From NCBI RefSeq assembly GCF_030124325.1, contig NZ_JASKLR010000010.1:112045-176044 (forward strand): DNA of 64,000 nt. Direction: 5' to 3'. The notes below the pieces were generated by a model. It searched no databases. It was not told where the DNA came from and saw nothing but the letters and a program-made list of their open reading frames with translations. A program made the position numbers and the translations under genes. Shown here in pieces: positions 9,175 through 17,886 of the stretch (positions are counted from its first letter, which is position 1; each line of letters opens with the position of its first letter). Source of the DNA: Sinorhizobium sp. 8-89. Lineage in GTDB: Bacteria > Pseudomonadota > Alphaproteobacteria > Rhizobiales > Rhizobiaceae.

Positions 9175-9458
9175 AGTACCACATGTTGAGGTTACTCAAC
9201 ATAGAGTGTCGGCGCGAAAATCGCAATGTTGCCAATTGGCAACGTACCCTTTGTTTCTTTTGGAAATGGCTGCGCATAGCGTCAGTGGATAGTTGTCGCG
9301 AAACCGAATCCGGGTTTCAAAGAGCACAGAGGTGGTGATTTGCTCGCCAGTGGGTGGCACGAGCACGTTACCACGGTAATGTGCAGGTCCCCCATAACGG
9401 AAGCGGACCTGCTGGAAATTGCGAGGCGGCGCCGCTGCCTCGGCTGATCGGAGGGAAG
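9175..9458 (+). promoter_or_regulatory. tolC leader with three inverted repeats
   Basis: The 284-bp gap before tolC holds three separate dyads: ATGTTGAG/CTCAACAT (9183-9202, 4-nt loop), the perfect 16-bp palindrome GTTGCCAATTGGCAAC (9228-9243), and GCAGGTCC/GGACCTGC (9383-9412, 14-nt loop). The first could terminate or bind a regulator and the second looks like an operator. The third sits about 45 nt upstream of the tolC ribosome binding site and could act in the leader RNA. These roles are inferred. Confidence 0.4.
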
Positions 9459-10823
9459 ATGGTGTCGATTGTCCGCAAAGCAGCCTTGTGGGCGGCTGTC
9501 TCGACCAGTGTGCTGATCGCGCCGCACGCAACGCTCGCTGAGACGATCTCCGGCGCAATGGCGAAGGCCTATGCCAACAACCCGGATCTCAACGCCGCTC
9601 GCGCTGGCCTTCGCGCGACCGATGAGGGGGTTCCGATCGCCAAGTCCGGCTTTCGGCCTCAGGTTTCGGCATCAGCGACCGGCACGCTAACCCGTGTCGA
9701 TAGCGAATTAACTGGCACCCGCGACTTACACAGCGGGCAGATCGGCATCTCGATCACCCAAATGATCTTCGATGGTTTTCAGACGTTGAATAACGTCAGG
9801 GCCGCTGAATCGAATGTCTTTTCCAGTCGTGAAACACTGAAGGCCAACGAGATCCAGATCCTTCTGGCCGCTGCGCAGGCTTATGCCAATATCGCGCGCG
9901 ACCAGCAGATCGTCTCTATTCGCAGGCAGAACCTGGCGTTCTTGAGAGAGCAGTTGAATGCCTCGCAGGCCCGCCTCGAGGTCGGTGAAGGAACGCGGAC
10001 GGATGTGAGTCAGGCGGAGGCGGAACTCGCCAACGCCCAGTCGTTGCTTGTGAGCGCGATCGCCCAACTCAAGCAAAGCGAAGCAGTATACGTTCAGATC
10101 GTGGGCGCGGCGCCCACCGGAATCAGGCAGCCGGCGCCGGCGAACAAGGCCATGCCGAGATCGCTGGATCAGGCGGTGGCGACGGGACTGCGTGAAAATC
10201 CGCAGATTCTGGCGGCGCAGTATGCGGTTGATACGGCGGGATTCCAGGTAAAGTCGGCAGAAGGCACGATGTTGCCGGGCGTCGTTCTGCAAGGCGCGGT
10301 GACGCGTAACACTGGCAACGTCGGCGAGGACGACACAACGGCCAGCATCACCGCGCGTCTTGAGGTGCCGATCTACCAAGGCGGCGCCGAATATGGCCAG
10401 ATACGTCAGGCGAAGGAAATCCTGGGCCAGCAGCGGATCCTCGTCGATTCTGCGCGCGCTTCGGTTCAGCAGACCGTCGTCTCGGCCTATGCTCAGCTTG
10501 ATTCCGCGCTCGCCCGCATCACCGCAAGCCGGTCGCAAATTTCTGCCGCCAACCTGGCGCTTGAGGGCGTCATCGAAGAACGAAAGGTTGGCCAGCGTAC
10601 GACCCTCGACGTGCTCGATTCGCAGCAGGACGTTCTCGACGCGCAGGAGTCGCTTGCCGGCGCCCAGCGCGACGCCGTCGTGGCGAGCTATTCGCTGCTC
10701 GCCGCCATGGGCAGGCTGACCGTCAGGACCCAAGGCCTCCAGGTTGCCGAATACCGGTCCGAGGAACACTACGAAGCCGTCAAGGACAAGTGGTTCGGCC
10801 TGCGGACCGTCGACGGCCGCTGA
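9459..10823 (+). CDS. tolC: TolC-family outer membrane export channel
   Basis: A trimeric outer-membrane tunnel used by type I secretion and RND efflux; in rhizobia TolC is needed for export of proteins and exopolysaccharide-modifying enzymes and for symbiosis. The protein has 454 residues with a signal peptide (MVSIVRKAALWAAVSTSVLIAPHATLA, cut near residue 27) and two homologous OEP repeats with long coiled-coil helices (YANNPDLNAARAGLRATDEGV, QARLEVGEGTRTDVSQAEAELANAQ, ERKVGQRTTLDVLDSQQDVLDAQ). The ATG at 9459 is preceded by GGAGGGAAG. It is probably monocistronic, with a long leader containing dyads. Confidence 0.94.
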   Translation: MVSIVRKAALWAAVSTSVLIAPHATLAETISGAMAKAYANNPDLNAARAGLRATDEGVPIAKSGFRPQVSASATGTLTRVDSELTGTRDLHSGQIGISITQMIFDGFQTLNNVRAAESNVFSSRETLKANEIQILLAAAQAYANIARDQQIVSIRRQNLAFLREQLNASQARLEVGEGTRTDVSQAEAELANAQSLLVSAIAQLKQSEAVYVQIVGAAPTGIRQPAPANKAMPRSLDQAVATGLRENPQILAAQYAVDTAGFQVKSAEGTMLPGVVLQGAVTRNTGNVGEDDTTASITARLEVPIYQGGAEYGQIRQAKEILGQQRILVDSARASVQQTVVSAYAQLDSALARITASRSQISAANLALEGVIEERKVGQRTTLDVLDSQQDVLDAQESLAGAQRDAVVASYSLLAAMGRLTVRTQGLQVAEYRSEEHYEAVKDKWFGLRTVDGR

Positions 10824-10832
10824 CCACATGAA

Positions 10833-10940
10833 ACTACAGCTTCGCGCGTCTTGATCAGACGCGCGGCGGGCACTGTAGCACTTTGAATTGCTGCACGTTT
10901 TGATCCTTAAATCGGCTACGGTTTAGGAAACATGCAGTAG
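10833..10940 (+). repeat. RIME-like intergenic mosaic repeat, copy 1
   Basis: About 108 bp beginning CTACAGCTTCGCGCGTC, with the palindrome GCGCGTCT/AGACGCGC, then CTGTAGCACTTTGAATTGCTGCA and a second imperfect dyad ending AAACATGCAGTAG. The same element recurs six more times in this window. Size and two-palindrome layout agree with the Rhizobium-specific intergenic mosaic element RIME1. Here the first palindrome may also terminate tolC. Confidence 0.75.
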
Positions 10941-11100
10941 GTGAGGCAGGCAGTATCTGCCCCGAAAAACAAATCTGTGCAAGAATTCCCCTGGTTGATT
11001 CGCGGCGTTTGTTTCGTCCGCGAACTCACTTAAGGTCTGTTTGAAATCGGCACACGGGGTGTTCCAAGCCCATGTTTGGCCGCACCAAACGAGGATGGAA

Positions 11101-11910
11101 ATGGCACAGCTCAATGTCGCGCGTGAACCTTCGATGGACGAGATTCTGGCGTCCATTCGCAAGATCATCGAGAACAACGAGCCTGGGCAGGCAGGATCCT
11201 CTGTCCAGCAGGAATTCGAAGACGAATCCGCGGACGAGATCGAACTGACGATTGACTCCGAAATCGAGACGGTCGCATTCGGCACATCCGACGAGCTCCT
11301 CTCTCCGTCCAAGACGGTGTCGTATGTGTCAGCGGTGGAGACGACCGACAATCCAGCAGAAACGCAGGCGTCGCCGCAGCCGCCGCTTTCGCTTGCCGAC
11401 GTTGCGGCAAGAGTAAGGGCCGCGTCAGAGCGTCACGCCGTGAACTATGTTTCCAAGGATCAGGTCGGCCCGGCGTCGACGCCCCCGGTGCAGAATAGTC
11501 CGGTGATCACCTCGCGAATGGCGGCGGTCTCTTCGCCGGCCAATCCGGCAAGCGCGGTCGCCGGGACAGAAGCGGAGGATGAGCCCACCCGGCGGGATAT
11601 CGCCGCAGAACGGAAATCTGCAGCGCTCGAGCCTCACGGATCGTCGCAGGCCGCTCCTCAGGAGAAAGCAGCCGTCGCCGAGGAAGCACCGGGCGCGATC
11701 GTTTCGCCAGCCGTCAGCCGTCAGGTGGCACGCTCGTTCGAAGACCTTGCCCATGCAGTCGAACAAGGGCCAAGACGCTCGTTCGACGAGATTGCCGAAG
11801 CGATGCTTCGGCCGATGCTTCAGGAGTGGCTGGATGATAATCTGCCCACCCTGGTCGAGCGTCTGGTGCGTGAGGAAATCGAGCGCGTGGCACGCGGTCC
11901 TCGCCGCTGA
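11101..11910 (+). CDS. popZ: PopZ-like polar organising protein (DUF2497)
   Basis: PopZ forms a polar condensate that anchors the chromosome origin and cell-cycle regulators; in Rhizobiales it marks the growing pole. The 269-residue protein has the PopZ layout. A conserved N-terminal helix is PSMDEILASIRKIIENNE (about residues 11-28). It is followed by a long acidic, Pro/Ala/Glu-rich and probably disordered middle. The C-terminal helical region is RSFDEIAEAMLRPMLQEWLDDNLPTLVERLVREEIERVARG, which drives oligomerisation in Caulobacter. The ATG at 11101 has GAGGATGGAA upstream; ATG 11095 is an alternative. It lies alone between tolC and valS, as in related genomes. Confidence 0.85.
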   Translation: MAQLNVAREPSMDEILASIRKIIENNEPGQAGSSVQQEFEDESADEIELTIDSEIETVAFGTSDELLSPSKTVSYVSAVETTDNPAETQASPQPPLSLADVAARVRAASERHAVNYVSKDQVGPASTPPVQNSPVITSRMAAVSSPANPASAVAGTEAEDEPTRRDIAAERKSAALEPHGSSQAAPQEKAAVAEEAPGAIVSPAVSRQVARSFEDLAHAVEQGPRRSFDEIAEAMLRPMLQEWLDDNLPTLVERLVREEIERVARGPRR

Positions 11911-12038
11911 CGGGCGCTTCGGCGGAGAGTCAAAGCGCCGGCGTCACCGCTTGCGGCTTTTTCGCCGTTCGTGTTGACTTGCGTTGCCCCTTCCGGTTTA
12001 CAAAACGCTGATTATCAATCTCCAAAACTGGCCAAAAA

Positions 12039-14882
12039 ATGCTTGATAAGACCTACGATTCCGCATCCGTCGACCCGCGCATCGCCAAGAAGTGGGACGA
12101 AGAAAACGCGTTTCGTGCAGGCGCCGGTGCAAAGCCCGGCGCCGAGAGCTTCTGCATCGTGATCCCGCCGCCTAACGTGACGGGCTCGCTGCATATGGGC
12201 CACGCGCTGAACAATACGCTGCAGGACATCATGGTGCGCTTCGAACGTATGCGCGGCAAGGATGTGCTCTGGCAGCCAGGCATGGATCACGCCGGCATCG
12301 CCACGCAGATGGTTGTCGAGCGTCAACTCGCACAAAGACAGCTGCCCGGCCGGCGCGAGATGGGGCGTGAAGCCTTCGTCGAGAAGGTGTGGGAGTGGAA
12401 GGCCGAATCCGGTGGTTTGATCTTCAACCAGTTGAAACGCCTTGGAGCGTCCTGCGACTGGTCGCGCGAACGCTTCACTATGGATGACGGACTGTCCGAT
12501 GCCGTTCTCGAAGTTTTTGTAAGCCTTTATAAGGAAGGCTTGATCTATCGCGATAAACGCCTGGTCAATTGGGATCCGAAACTGCAGACGGCGATTTCCG
12601 ATATCGAAGTCGAGCAGGTCGAGGTCAATGGCCATCTCTGGCACCTGCGGTACCCGTTGGAAGAGGGCATCACCTATCAGCATCCGGTGGCCTTCGATGA
12701 CGACGGCAACGCCACGGAATGGGAAGACCGCGACTACCTCGTCGTCGCGACGACACGTCCGGAAACAATGCTCGGCGATACCGGTGTTGCGGTCCATCCC
12801 GACGACGCGCGCTACAAGGGCATTGTCGGCAAGCACGTGATCCTGCCGATCGTCGGGAGACGGATTCCGATCGTTGCCGACGAATACCCCGATCCGGCGA
12901 CCGGTACCGGCGCCGTCAAGATGACGCCGGCCCACGACTTCAACGATTTCGACGTCGGAAAGCGGAGAGGGCTTCGCCAGGTCAATGTGCTGACTGCGGA
13001 TGGACGGATCACGATCAAGAACAATGAAGACTTTCTCGAGGGGCTCGATCATCCGGCCGCTCTCCACGGCGCCTGGGATCAGCTCGAGGGCAAGGATCGC
13101 TTCGAGGCGCGCAGGCTGATCGTCGAGATTCTAGAGGAAGCCGGGCTCGTCGATCACATCGAGCCGCACAGGCATACGGTGCCACACGGCGATCGCGGCG
13201 GCGTGCCGATCGAGCCGCGCCTGACCGAGCAGTGGTATGTCGACGCCAAGACGCTGGCCAAGCCCGCGATCGCTGCGGTCAGGGAGGGGCGGACCAGTTT
13301 CGTTCCGAAGAACTGGGAAAAGACCTATTTCGAGTGGATGGAGAATATCCAGCCCTGGTGCATTTCTCGCCAGCTCTGGTGGGGACATCAGATCCCCGCC
13401 TGGTACGGTCCCGACGGCCAGGTCTTCGTCGAGAGGACCGAGGAAGAAGCGCTGCATGCCGCGATCCAGCATTATCTTGCGCATGAAGGTCCGATGAAGG
13501 CTTATGTCGAAGACCTTCTCGAAAACTTCAAGCCGGGCGAAATCTTGACGCGCGACGAGGACGTGCTCGACACCTGGTTCTCGTCCGCGCTCTGGCCGTT
13601 CTCGACGCTCGGCTGGCCGAACGAAACGCCGGAACTCGAAAAATACTACCAGACCGATGTTCTGGTGACCGGCTTTGACATCATCTTCTTCTGGGTCGCC
13701 CGAATGATGATGATGGGCCTTCATTTCATGAAGGATGCCGACGGCACGCCCGTCGAGCCGTTCCACACCGTTTACGTCCACGCGCTCGTTCGCGACAAGA
13801 ACGGCCAGAAGATGTCGAAGTCGAAGGGCAACGTCATCGACCCGTTGGAACTGATGGACGAATACGGGGCCGACGCGCTGCGCTTCACCTTGGCGATCAT
13901 GGCGGCGCAGGGGCGCGACGTGAAGCTCGACCCGGCCCGTATTGCCGGCTACCGCAACTTCGGCACCAAGCTTTGGAATGCAACGCGGTTTGCCGAGATG
14001 AACGGTGTGACGAACAGCGAGGGCTTCATTCCGGAAGCCACGTCGTTGACCATCAACCGCTGGATTCTCACCGAGCTTTCGCGAACAATCCGTGACGTGA
14101 CCGAAGCAATCGAGGGATACCGTTTCAACGAAGCTGCCGGCGGTCTCTATCGCTTTGTCTGGAACCAGTTCTGTGATTGGTATCTGGAGCTGCTGAAGCC
14201 CGTCTTTAACGGCAGTGACGAGGAGGCGAAGCGGGAGTCGCAGGCCTGCGTCGCCTATGTCCTGGACGAGATCTACAAGCTCTTGCACCCGTTCATGCCC
14301 TTCATGACCGAGGAACTCTGGGAGAAGACAGGCGGCCCCGGTCGCGAGCGCGACACACTGTTGTGCCATGCGGAATGGCCGTCTGCCTTCTATGCGGATG
14401 ATGCTGCCGCCGACGAAATCAACTGGCTGATCGATCTCGTCTCGGGCATTCGCTCGGTGCGTGCGGAAATGAACGTTCCGCCGGCGGCGACGGCACCGCT
14501 GGTGATCGTCGGTGCAAATGGACTGACGAGCGAGCGGCTTGACCGGCATGCCTCGGCGATAAAGCGCTTGGCAAGAGTGGAAAGCATCGAGCATGCGGCC
14601 GTGGCGCCACGCGGCAGCGCCCAGATCATCATTGCCGAAGCGACGGCCTGCCTTCCGCTCGGCAACCTTATCGATCTAGCGGCGGAGAAACTCCGCCTGG
14701 AAAAGGCGATCGCCAAGGTCGAGGTCGAGCGCGAGAGGATTCTCGGCAAGCTTGCCAACGAAAAGTTCGTGGCCAACGCCAAGGCCGAACTGGTCGAGGC
14801 AGAACGCGAAAGGCTGGTCGAACTGGACCTGCAAAAGGATTCGCTGGGGGTCGCGCTTAGCCGCGTCTCGGAAGCGAGTTAA
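12039..14882 (+). CDS. valS: Valyl-tRNA synthetase
   Basis: Charges tRNA-Val. The 947-residue class I synthetase shows the HIGH motif as HMGH (residues 52-55, in PPPNVTGSLHMGHALNN) and KMSKS at 591-595 (GQKMSKSKGNVIDP). Between them lies the editing domain (VATTRPETMLGDTGVAVHP, TGTGAVKMTPAHDFNDFDVG). The anticodon-binding domain follows, and the C-terminal coiled-coil arm (LRLEKAIAKVEVERERILGKLANEKFVANAKAELVEAERERL) is diagnostic for ValRS. It is single, with a clear terminator downstream. Confidence 0.98.
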   Translation: MLDKTYDSASVDPRIAKKWDEENAFRAGAGAKPGAESFCIVIPPPNVTGSLHMGHALNNTLQDIMVRFERMRGKDVLWQPGMDHAGIATQMVVERQLAQRQLPGRREMGREAFVEKVWEWKAESGGLIFNQLKRLGASCDWSRERFTMDDGLSDAVLEVFVSLYKEGLIYRDKRLVNWDPKLQTAISDIEVEQVEVNGHLWHLRYPLEEGITYQHPVAFDDDGNATEWEDRDYLVVATTRPETMLGDTGVAVHPDDARYKGIVGKHVILPIVGRRIPIVADEYPDPATGTGAVKMTPAHDFNDFDVGKRRGLRQVNVLTADGRITIKNNEDFLEGLDHPAALHGAWDQLEGKDRFEARRLIVEILEEAGLVDHIEPHRHTVPHGDRGGVPIEPRLTEQWYVDAKTLAKPAIAAVREGRTSFVPKNWEKTYFEWMENIQPWCISRQLWWGHQIPAWYGPDGQVFVERTEEEALHAAIQHYLAHEGPMKAYVEDLLENFKPGEILTRDEDVLDTWFSSALWPFSTLGWPNETPELEKYYQTDVLVTGFDIIFFWVARMMMMGLHFMKDADGTPVEPFHTVYVHALVRDKNGQKMSKSKGNVIDPLELMDEYGADALRFTLAIMAAQGRDVKLDPARIAGYRNFGTKLWNATRFAEMNGVTNSEGFIPEATSLTINRWILTELSRTIRDVTEAIEGYRFNEAAGGLYRFVWNQFCDWYLELLKPVFNGSDEEAKRESQACVAYVLDEIYKLLHPFMPFMTEELWEKTGGPGRERDTLLCHAEWPSAFYADDAAADEINWLIDLVSGIRSVRAEMNVPPAATAPLVIVGANGLTSERLDRHASAIKRLARVESIEHAAVAPRGSAQIIIAEATACLPLGNLIDLAAEKLRLEKAIAKVEVERERILGKLANEKFVANAKAELVEAERERLVELDLQKDSLGVALSRVSEAS

Positions 14883-14923
14883 AGCACAGGGAAGGTGTAC
14901 GCTTTCCGTCAAAGAACAAATGC

Positions 14924-14955
14924 AATCCGCGGTAGAAATGCCGCGGATTTTCTAT
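14924..14955 (+). terminator. valS rho-independent terminator
   Basis: AATCCGCGG (14924-14932) pairs with CCGCGGATT (14941-14949) around an 8-nt loop, followed by TTTCTATT. Confidence 0.8.
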
Positions 14956-15336
14956 TATGCGACCGGGGACTTCGAATCAGGTCTCGATTCGACGCGATGG
15001 AGCACTGCAATACACGCCTTGGTTTTATTGGCAACTTGCCCAAAGATGCTTGCGGCTAAACGGCGCAAAAAGCGAAATTGTTGTTGCTCGGCCACACTTC
15101 GTCGTAGAAGTGGAATATTATTTTCAACTATCCGGAATGCTCAGCCTTCATTGGAAAACCGTTCCAGGATTCCGGAATTGTGTCTAGATCTTCAAATTCT
15201 TACGTAAATCCAATGGCCGATCCGCCGGCCAATCCGCGAGGCCGCGGTTTGCATTTCACGCAATCGTGAGGATACTCCCTGTCAAGCGCGACATGAGGTG
15301 GATTGTCGCACACTGAAAGTGCAGGGGAGGAGCTTA
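14956..15336. other. Intergenic stretch upstream of fadL-like gene
   Basis: About 380 bp, somewhat richer in A+T than its surroundings. An open frame at 14957-15187 (76 residues) has no clear ribosome binding site or recognisable motif and is not called. The promoter of the porin gene must lie here, but no confident -35/-10 pair was identified. A small RNA cannot be excluded. Confidence 0.4.
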
Positions 15337-16584
15337 ATGGCTCGAAGTGGAATGAAGCAGGGCATTTTGGCGGTCGTCGCCGGAATGCTCGCGGTGTCGG
15401 CTGCGCACGCTGGGGGGCTTGAGCGCAGCGGTTATAATATCGATTTGCTGTTTGACCCGTCGGATTATGCCGCCGAAGCGACGGCGACCTACGTTAATCC
15501 GCAGCGCGAACTGAAGAACGTTACGGACATCAACCCTGCGAATGGTATCGGATCCAACGGTATAGGCGGCGGCAGCACGACCGTTGAGGACACCGAAAGT
15601 TATTGGGCGCCCCGCATCGGTGTAAAGGCTGGTTTGGGTGACAGTTTTGACTGTATGGCGGACTACTCTCAGCCTTGGGGCGCCCACACTAATCCCGGTA
15701 AGGACTGGATGGGCGCGAACGACAACATCGAGACGAAGGTCGAAAGCGACAACTACGCTGCCACCTGCTCGTATAAATGGGAGATGGGCCCCGGCTTCTT
15801 CCGCGTCATCGGCGGCGGGTTCTACCAGGAGGTTAATGGTTTCAAAGACCGGCTTGTTGCGCCGGCAATCGCTGTCGCACCGCTCACTGGTGTTGGTCGA
15901 CTCGAGCTCGAGGGCGACGGTTGGGGATGGCGGGCCGGTGTTGCCTACGAGATTCCGGAATACGCAATGCGCGCGAGCCTCGTTTACAACAGCGAGGTTG
16001 ATCTGAACAATTTGTCCGGCTTCATCGACCTGACGCAGTTTGCATTTCCCACTCCGTTCGGCCCGATCAGAGGTACCAAGTACGACGTTTCCGGTTCCGC
16101 TTCGATGCCGGATTCTCTGGAACTCAAGGTGCAGTCCGGCATAGCACCCGGCTGGTTGGCATTCGGCTCCGTCAAGTGGACCGATTGGAGCCAATTGCAG
16201 GTCCTTGAGTTCTGCCCGGCTACGGCATCGCAATTGACGCCGTGCACGAGTCTTGACCTGCTGTACCGCGACGGATGGACCGTCACGGGTGGCATCGGTC
16301 ACAAGTTCAACGATCAATGGAGCGGCGCCGTCAGCCTTACTTGGGATCGTGGCACCAGTACAGGCATCGGCACGCAGACTGACACGTGGACACTCGGCAC
16401 GGGCGTGTCGTACACGCCAACGGAGAATGTCGAACTCCGGTTTGCAGGTGCCGTCGGTATTCTGACAAGCGGCGAATCCGGCCCCACGACTCACAATGGT
16501 GAGGTCTTTGGTGACGAGGTGACCTACGACTATGACAACGATTTCGTAGGTGCGATTTCTACATCACTAAAGGTCAGGTTCTGA
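15337..16584 (+). CDS. FadL/OmpP1/TodX-family outer membrane protein
   Basis: A predicted outer-membrane beta-barrel for uptake of hydrophobic compounds such as long-chain fatty acids. The 415-residue protein has a cleavable signal peptide (MKQGILAVVAGMLAVSAAHA|GGLERSGYN) and the FadL-type mature start. Alternating aromatic and hydrophobic strands include YAATCSYKWEMGPGFFRVIGGGFYQ, WGWRAGVAYEIPEYAMRASLVY, LKVQSGIAPGWLAFGSVKWTDW and AVSLTWDRGTSTG. It ends in DNDFVGAISTSLKVRF, a C-terminal aromatic residue as expected for BAM recognition. GGGGAGGAG precedes ATG 15337. The substrate is not known. Confidence 0.85.
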   Translation: MARSGMKQGILAVVAGMLAVSAAHAGGLERSGYNIDLLFDPSDYAAEATATYVNPQRELKNVTDINPANGIGSNGIGGGSTTVEDTESYWAPRIGVKAGLGDSFDCMADYSQPWGAHTNPGKDWMGANDNIETKVESDNYAATCSYKWEMGPGFFRVIGGGFYQEVNGFKDRLVAPAIAVAPLTGVGRLELEGDGWGWRAGVAYEIPEYAMRASLVYNSEVDLNNLSGFIDLTQFAFPTPFGPIRGTKYDVSGSASMPDSLELKVQSGIAPGWLAFGSVKWTDWSQLQVLEFCPATASQLTPCTSLDLLYRDGWTVTGGIGHKFNDQWSGAVSLTWDRGTSTGIGTQTDTWTLGTGVSYTPTENVELRFAGAVGILTSGESGPTTHNGEVFGDEVTYDYDNDFVGAISTSLKVRF

Positions 16585-16605
16585 CCCCCATCCATTGGAG
16601 CGTTT

Positions 16606-16634
16606 AAGGCCCGGGTTCTGCCGGGCCTTCCTTT
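16606..16634 (+). terminator. Terminator of fadL-like gene
   Basis: AAGGCCCGG pairs with CCGGGCCTT around TTCTG, followed by CCTTT. Confidence 0.85.
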
Positions 16635-17062
16635 ATTGGCGCGAGGTGTCTTCGGCTGACGACACCACTTTTATGAGCATTCATGAATGTGACGATTCAG
16701 CAACACATTTGCTGCTATGGTTTGCTAGTATCGCGGCCGGGTCGATTATGTCCATTTCCCGCCACAAAATGAGAGCAGCGATGATACCGACAAACGTGCG
16801 ATCGAGTGCTGTACCTGTGCCGTTTAAGGTGAACTGAGTTTGTGTGCTGTCATGACATCCCTTCGCAACTGGCATCAAACGCCCTGCCGATCCACCATCG
16901 GCTGCGCGGACGGAGATGCGCGGGAAAAATATCGTGGGCACCATGGTCGTAGCCTCGTTGGGAACCGATGAGCACTCGAATGGCAAGCGACCCTGCACAG
17001 ATTGATGTTTGCAGCGGTGATGAGTTCGGCGTGGCCGGCTGGAACGGAAGAAATTGATCGTG
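16635..17062 (+). promoter_or_regulatory. Long exoR upstream region
   Basis: About 430 bp without a convincing gene. It contains dyads GGTGTC/GACACC (16645-16666), the palindrome CATTCATGAATG (16678-16689) and CAGCAA/TTGCTG (16698-16714). In Sinorhizobium exoR is known to be autoregulated through the ExoS/ChvI two-component system, so regulator sites are expected here, but none can be assigned from the sequence alone. An 80-residue open frame at 16595-16837 is considered spurious. Confidence 0.4.
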
Positions 17063-17866
17063 ATGCTCGCGGGTGAATTCAAATCGCTTAGGGTTGCAGT
17101 GTTGGGTGTGTCGCTGGCGGTTGGCGCGACTGCCGCCGGGCCTGCGCGAGCGTTCGATCCGGGGGCGGGCGTTTCCAAGGAATCCGGCCCATTCGCCCTC
17201 TTCAAGTTTGGTTTTTCTGCCTACAAGAACGGCAGGAAGGATGAGGCGGTCGAAGCCTATCGCTATGCGGCCGAAAAGGGACATACCGGATCGCGCTGGG
17301 CGCTCGCCAATATGTACGCCTATGGCGACGGGGTCACCGAGGACGACCTCGAGGCATTCAAGATCTACAGCGAAATTGCCCAGCAGGGCGTCGAACCCGG
17401 ATCCGAAGATACCGGATATTTCGTCAACGCGCTGATTTCGCTTGCCGGTTACTATCGGCGCGGCATTCCCGATAGCCCGGTGAAGATGGACCTGACGCAG
17501 GCTCGGCAGTTGTATTTCCAGGCGGCATCCACTTTTGGTGTCGCGGAGGCGCAGTTTCAACTTGCGCGGATGCTGCTCTCGGGCGAGGGCGGCAGTGTCA
17601 ACGTTCAGCAGGCCAAGAAGTGGCTGAACCGTGCGCGCAAGAATGGCCATGCTGGCGCGATGGGCGTTTTCGGAAACGTGATCTTCCAGGAAGGCCAGAC
17701 CGTTCGTGGCCTTGCCTACATGACGGCAGCGCTCGATCAGTGTTCGCCGAAGGACAGACCCTGGTTGCAGGCTATGCAGGAGCAGGCTTTCTCGCTGGCG
17801 ACCGAAGACGACCGCCGTGTTGCGATCGTCATGTCGCAGAACATGCACCTCCAGGCCGACGACTAA
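17063..17866 (+). CDS. exoR: Exopolysaccharide regulator ExoR (periplasmic, Sel1-like repeats)
   Basis: ExoR is a periplasmic inhibitor of the ExoS sensor kinase. Its acid-induced proteolysis releases ExoS/ChvI, switching on succinoglycan and switching off flagella during host infection. The 267-residue product is recognisable as Sinorhizobium ExoR. A signal peptide (MLAGEFKSLRVAVLGVSLAV onward to PARA, cut after residue 30) precedes mature FDPGAGVSKESGPFALFKFGFSAYKNG. Sel1-like repeats follow: YRYAAEKGHTGSRWALANMYAYGDGV, YFQAASTFGVAEAQFQLARMLLSGEGG and WLNRARKNGHAGAMGVFGNV. GTG 17060 or TTG 17054 could add one to three residues; ATG 17063 has GGAAGAA upstream. It faces xthA tail to tail with a 20-bp gap. 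Confidence 0.95.
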   Translation: MLAGEFKSLRVAVLGVSLAVGATAAGPARAFDPGAGVSKESGPFALFKFGFSAYKNGRKDEAVEAYRYAAEKGHTGSRWALANMYAYGDGVTEDDLEAFKIYSEIAQQGVEPGSEDTGYFVNALISLAGYYRRGIPDSPVKMDLTQARQLYFQAASTFGVAEAQFQLARMLLSGEGGSVNVQQAKKWLNRARKNGHAGAMGVFGNVIFQEGQTVRGLAYMTAALDQCSPKDRPWLQAMQEQAFSLATEDDRRVAIVMSQNMHLQADD

Positions 17867-17886
17867 GCTGGTTGTCGTCCCAAGAA

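Noticed and set aside
13131..14594. 487-residue minus-strand frame inside valS
   Set aside because: Shadow of valS codon bias; its composition is unlike a real protein.
14957..15187. 76-residue frame downstream of valS
   Set aside because: No ribosome binding site, no motif, and it begins just past the valS terminator.
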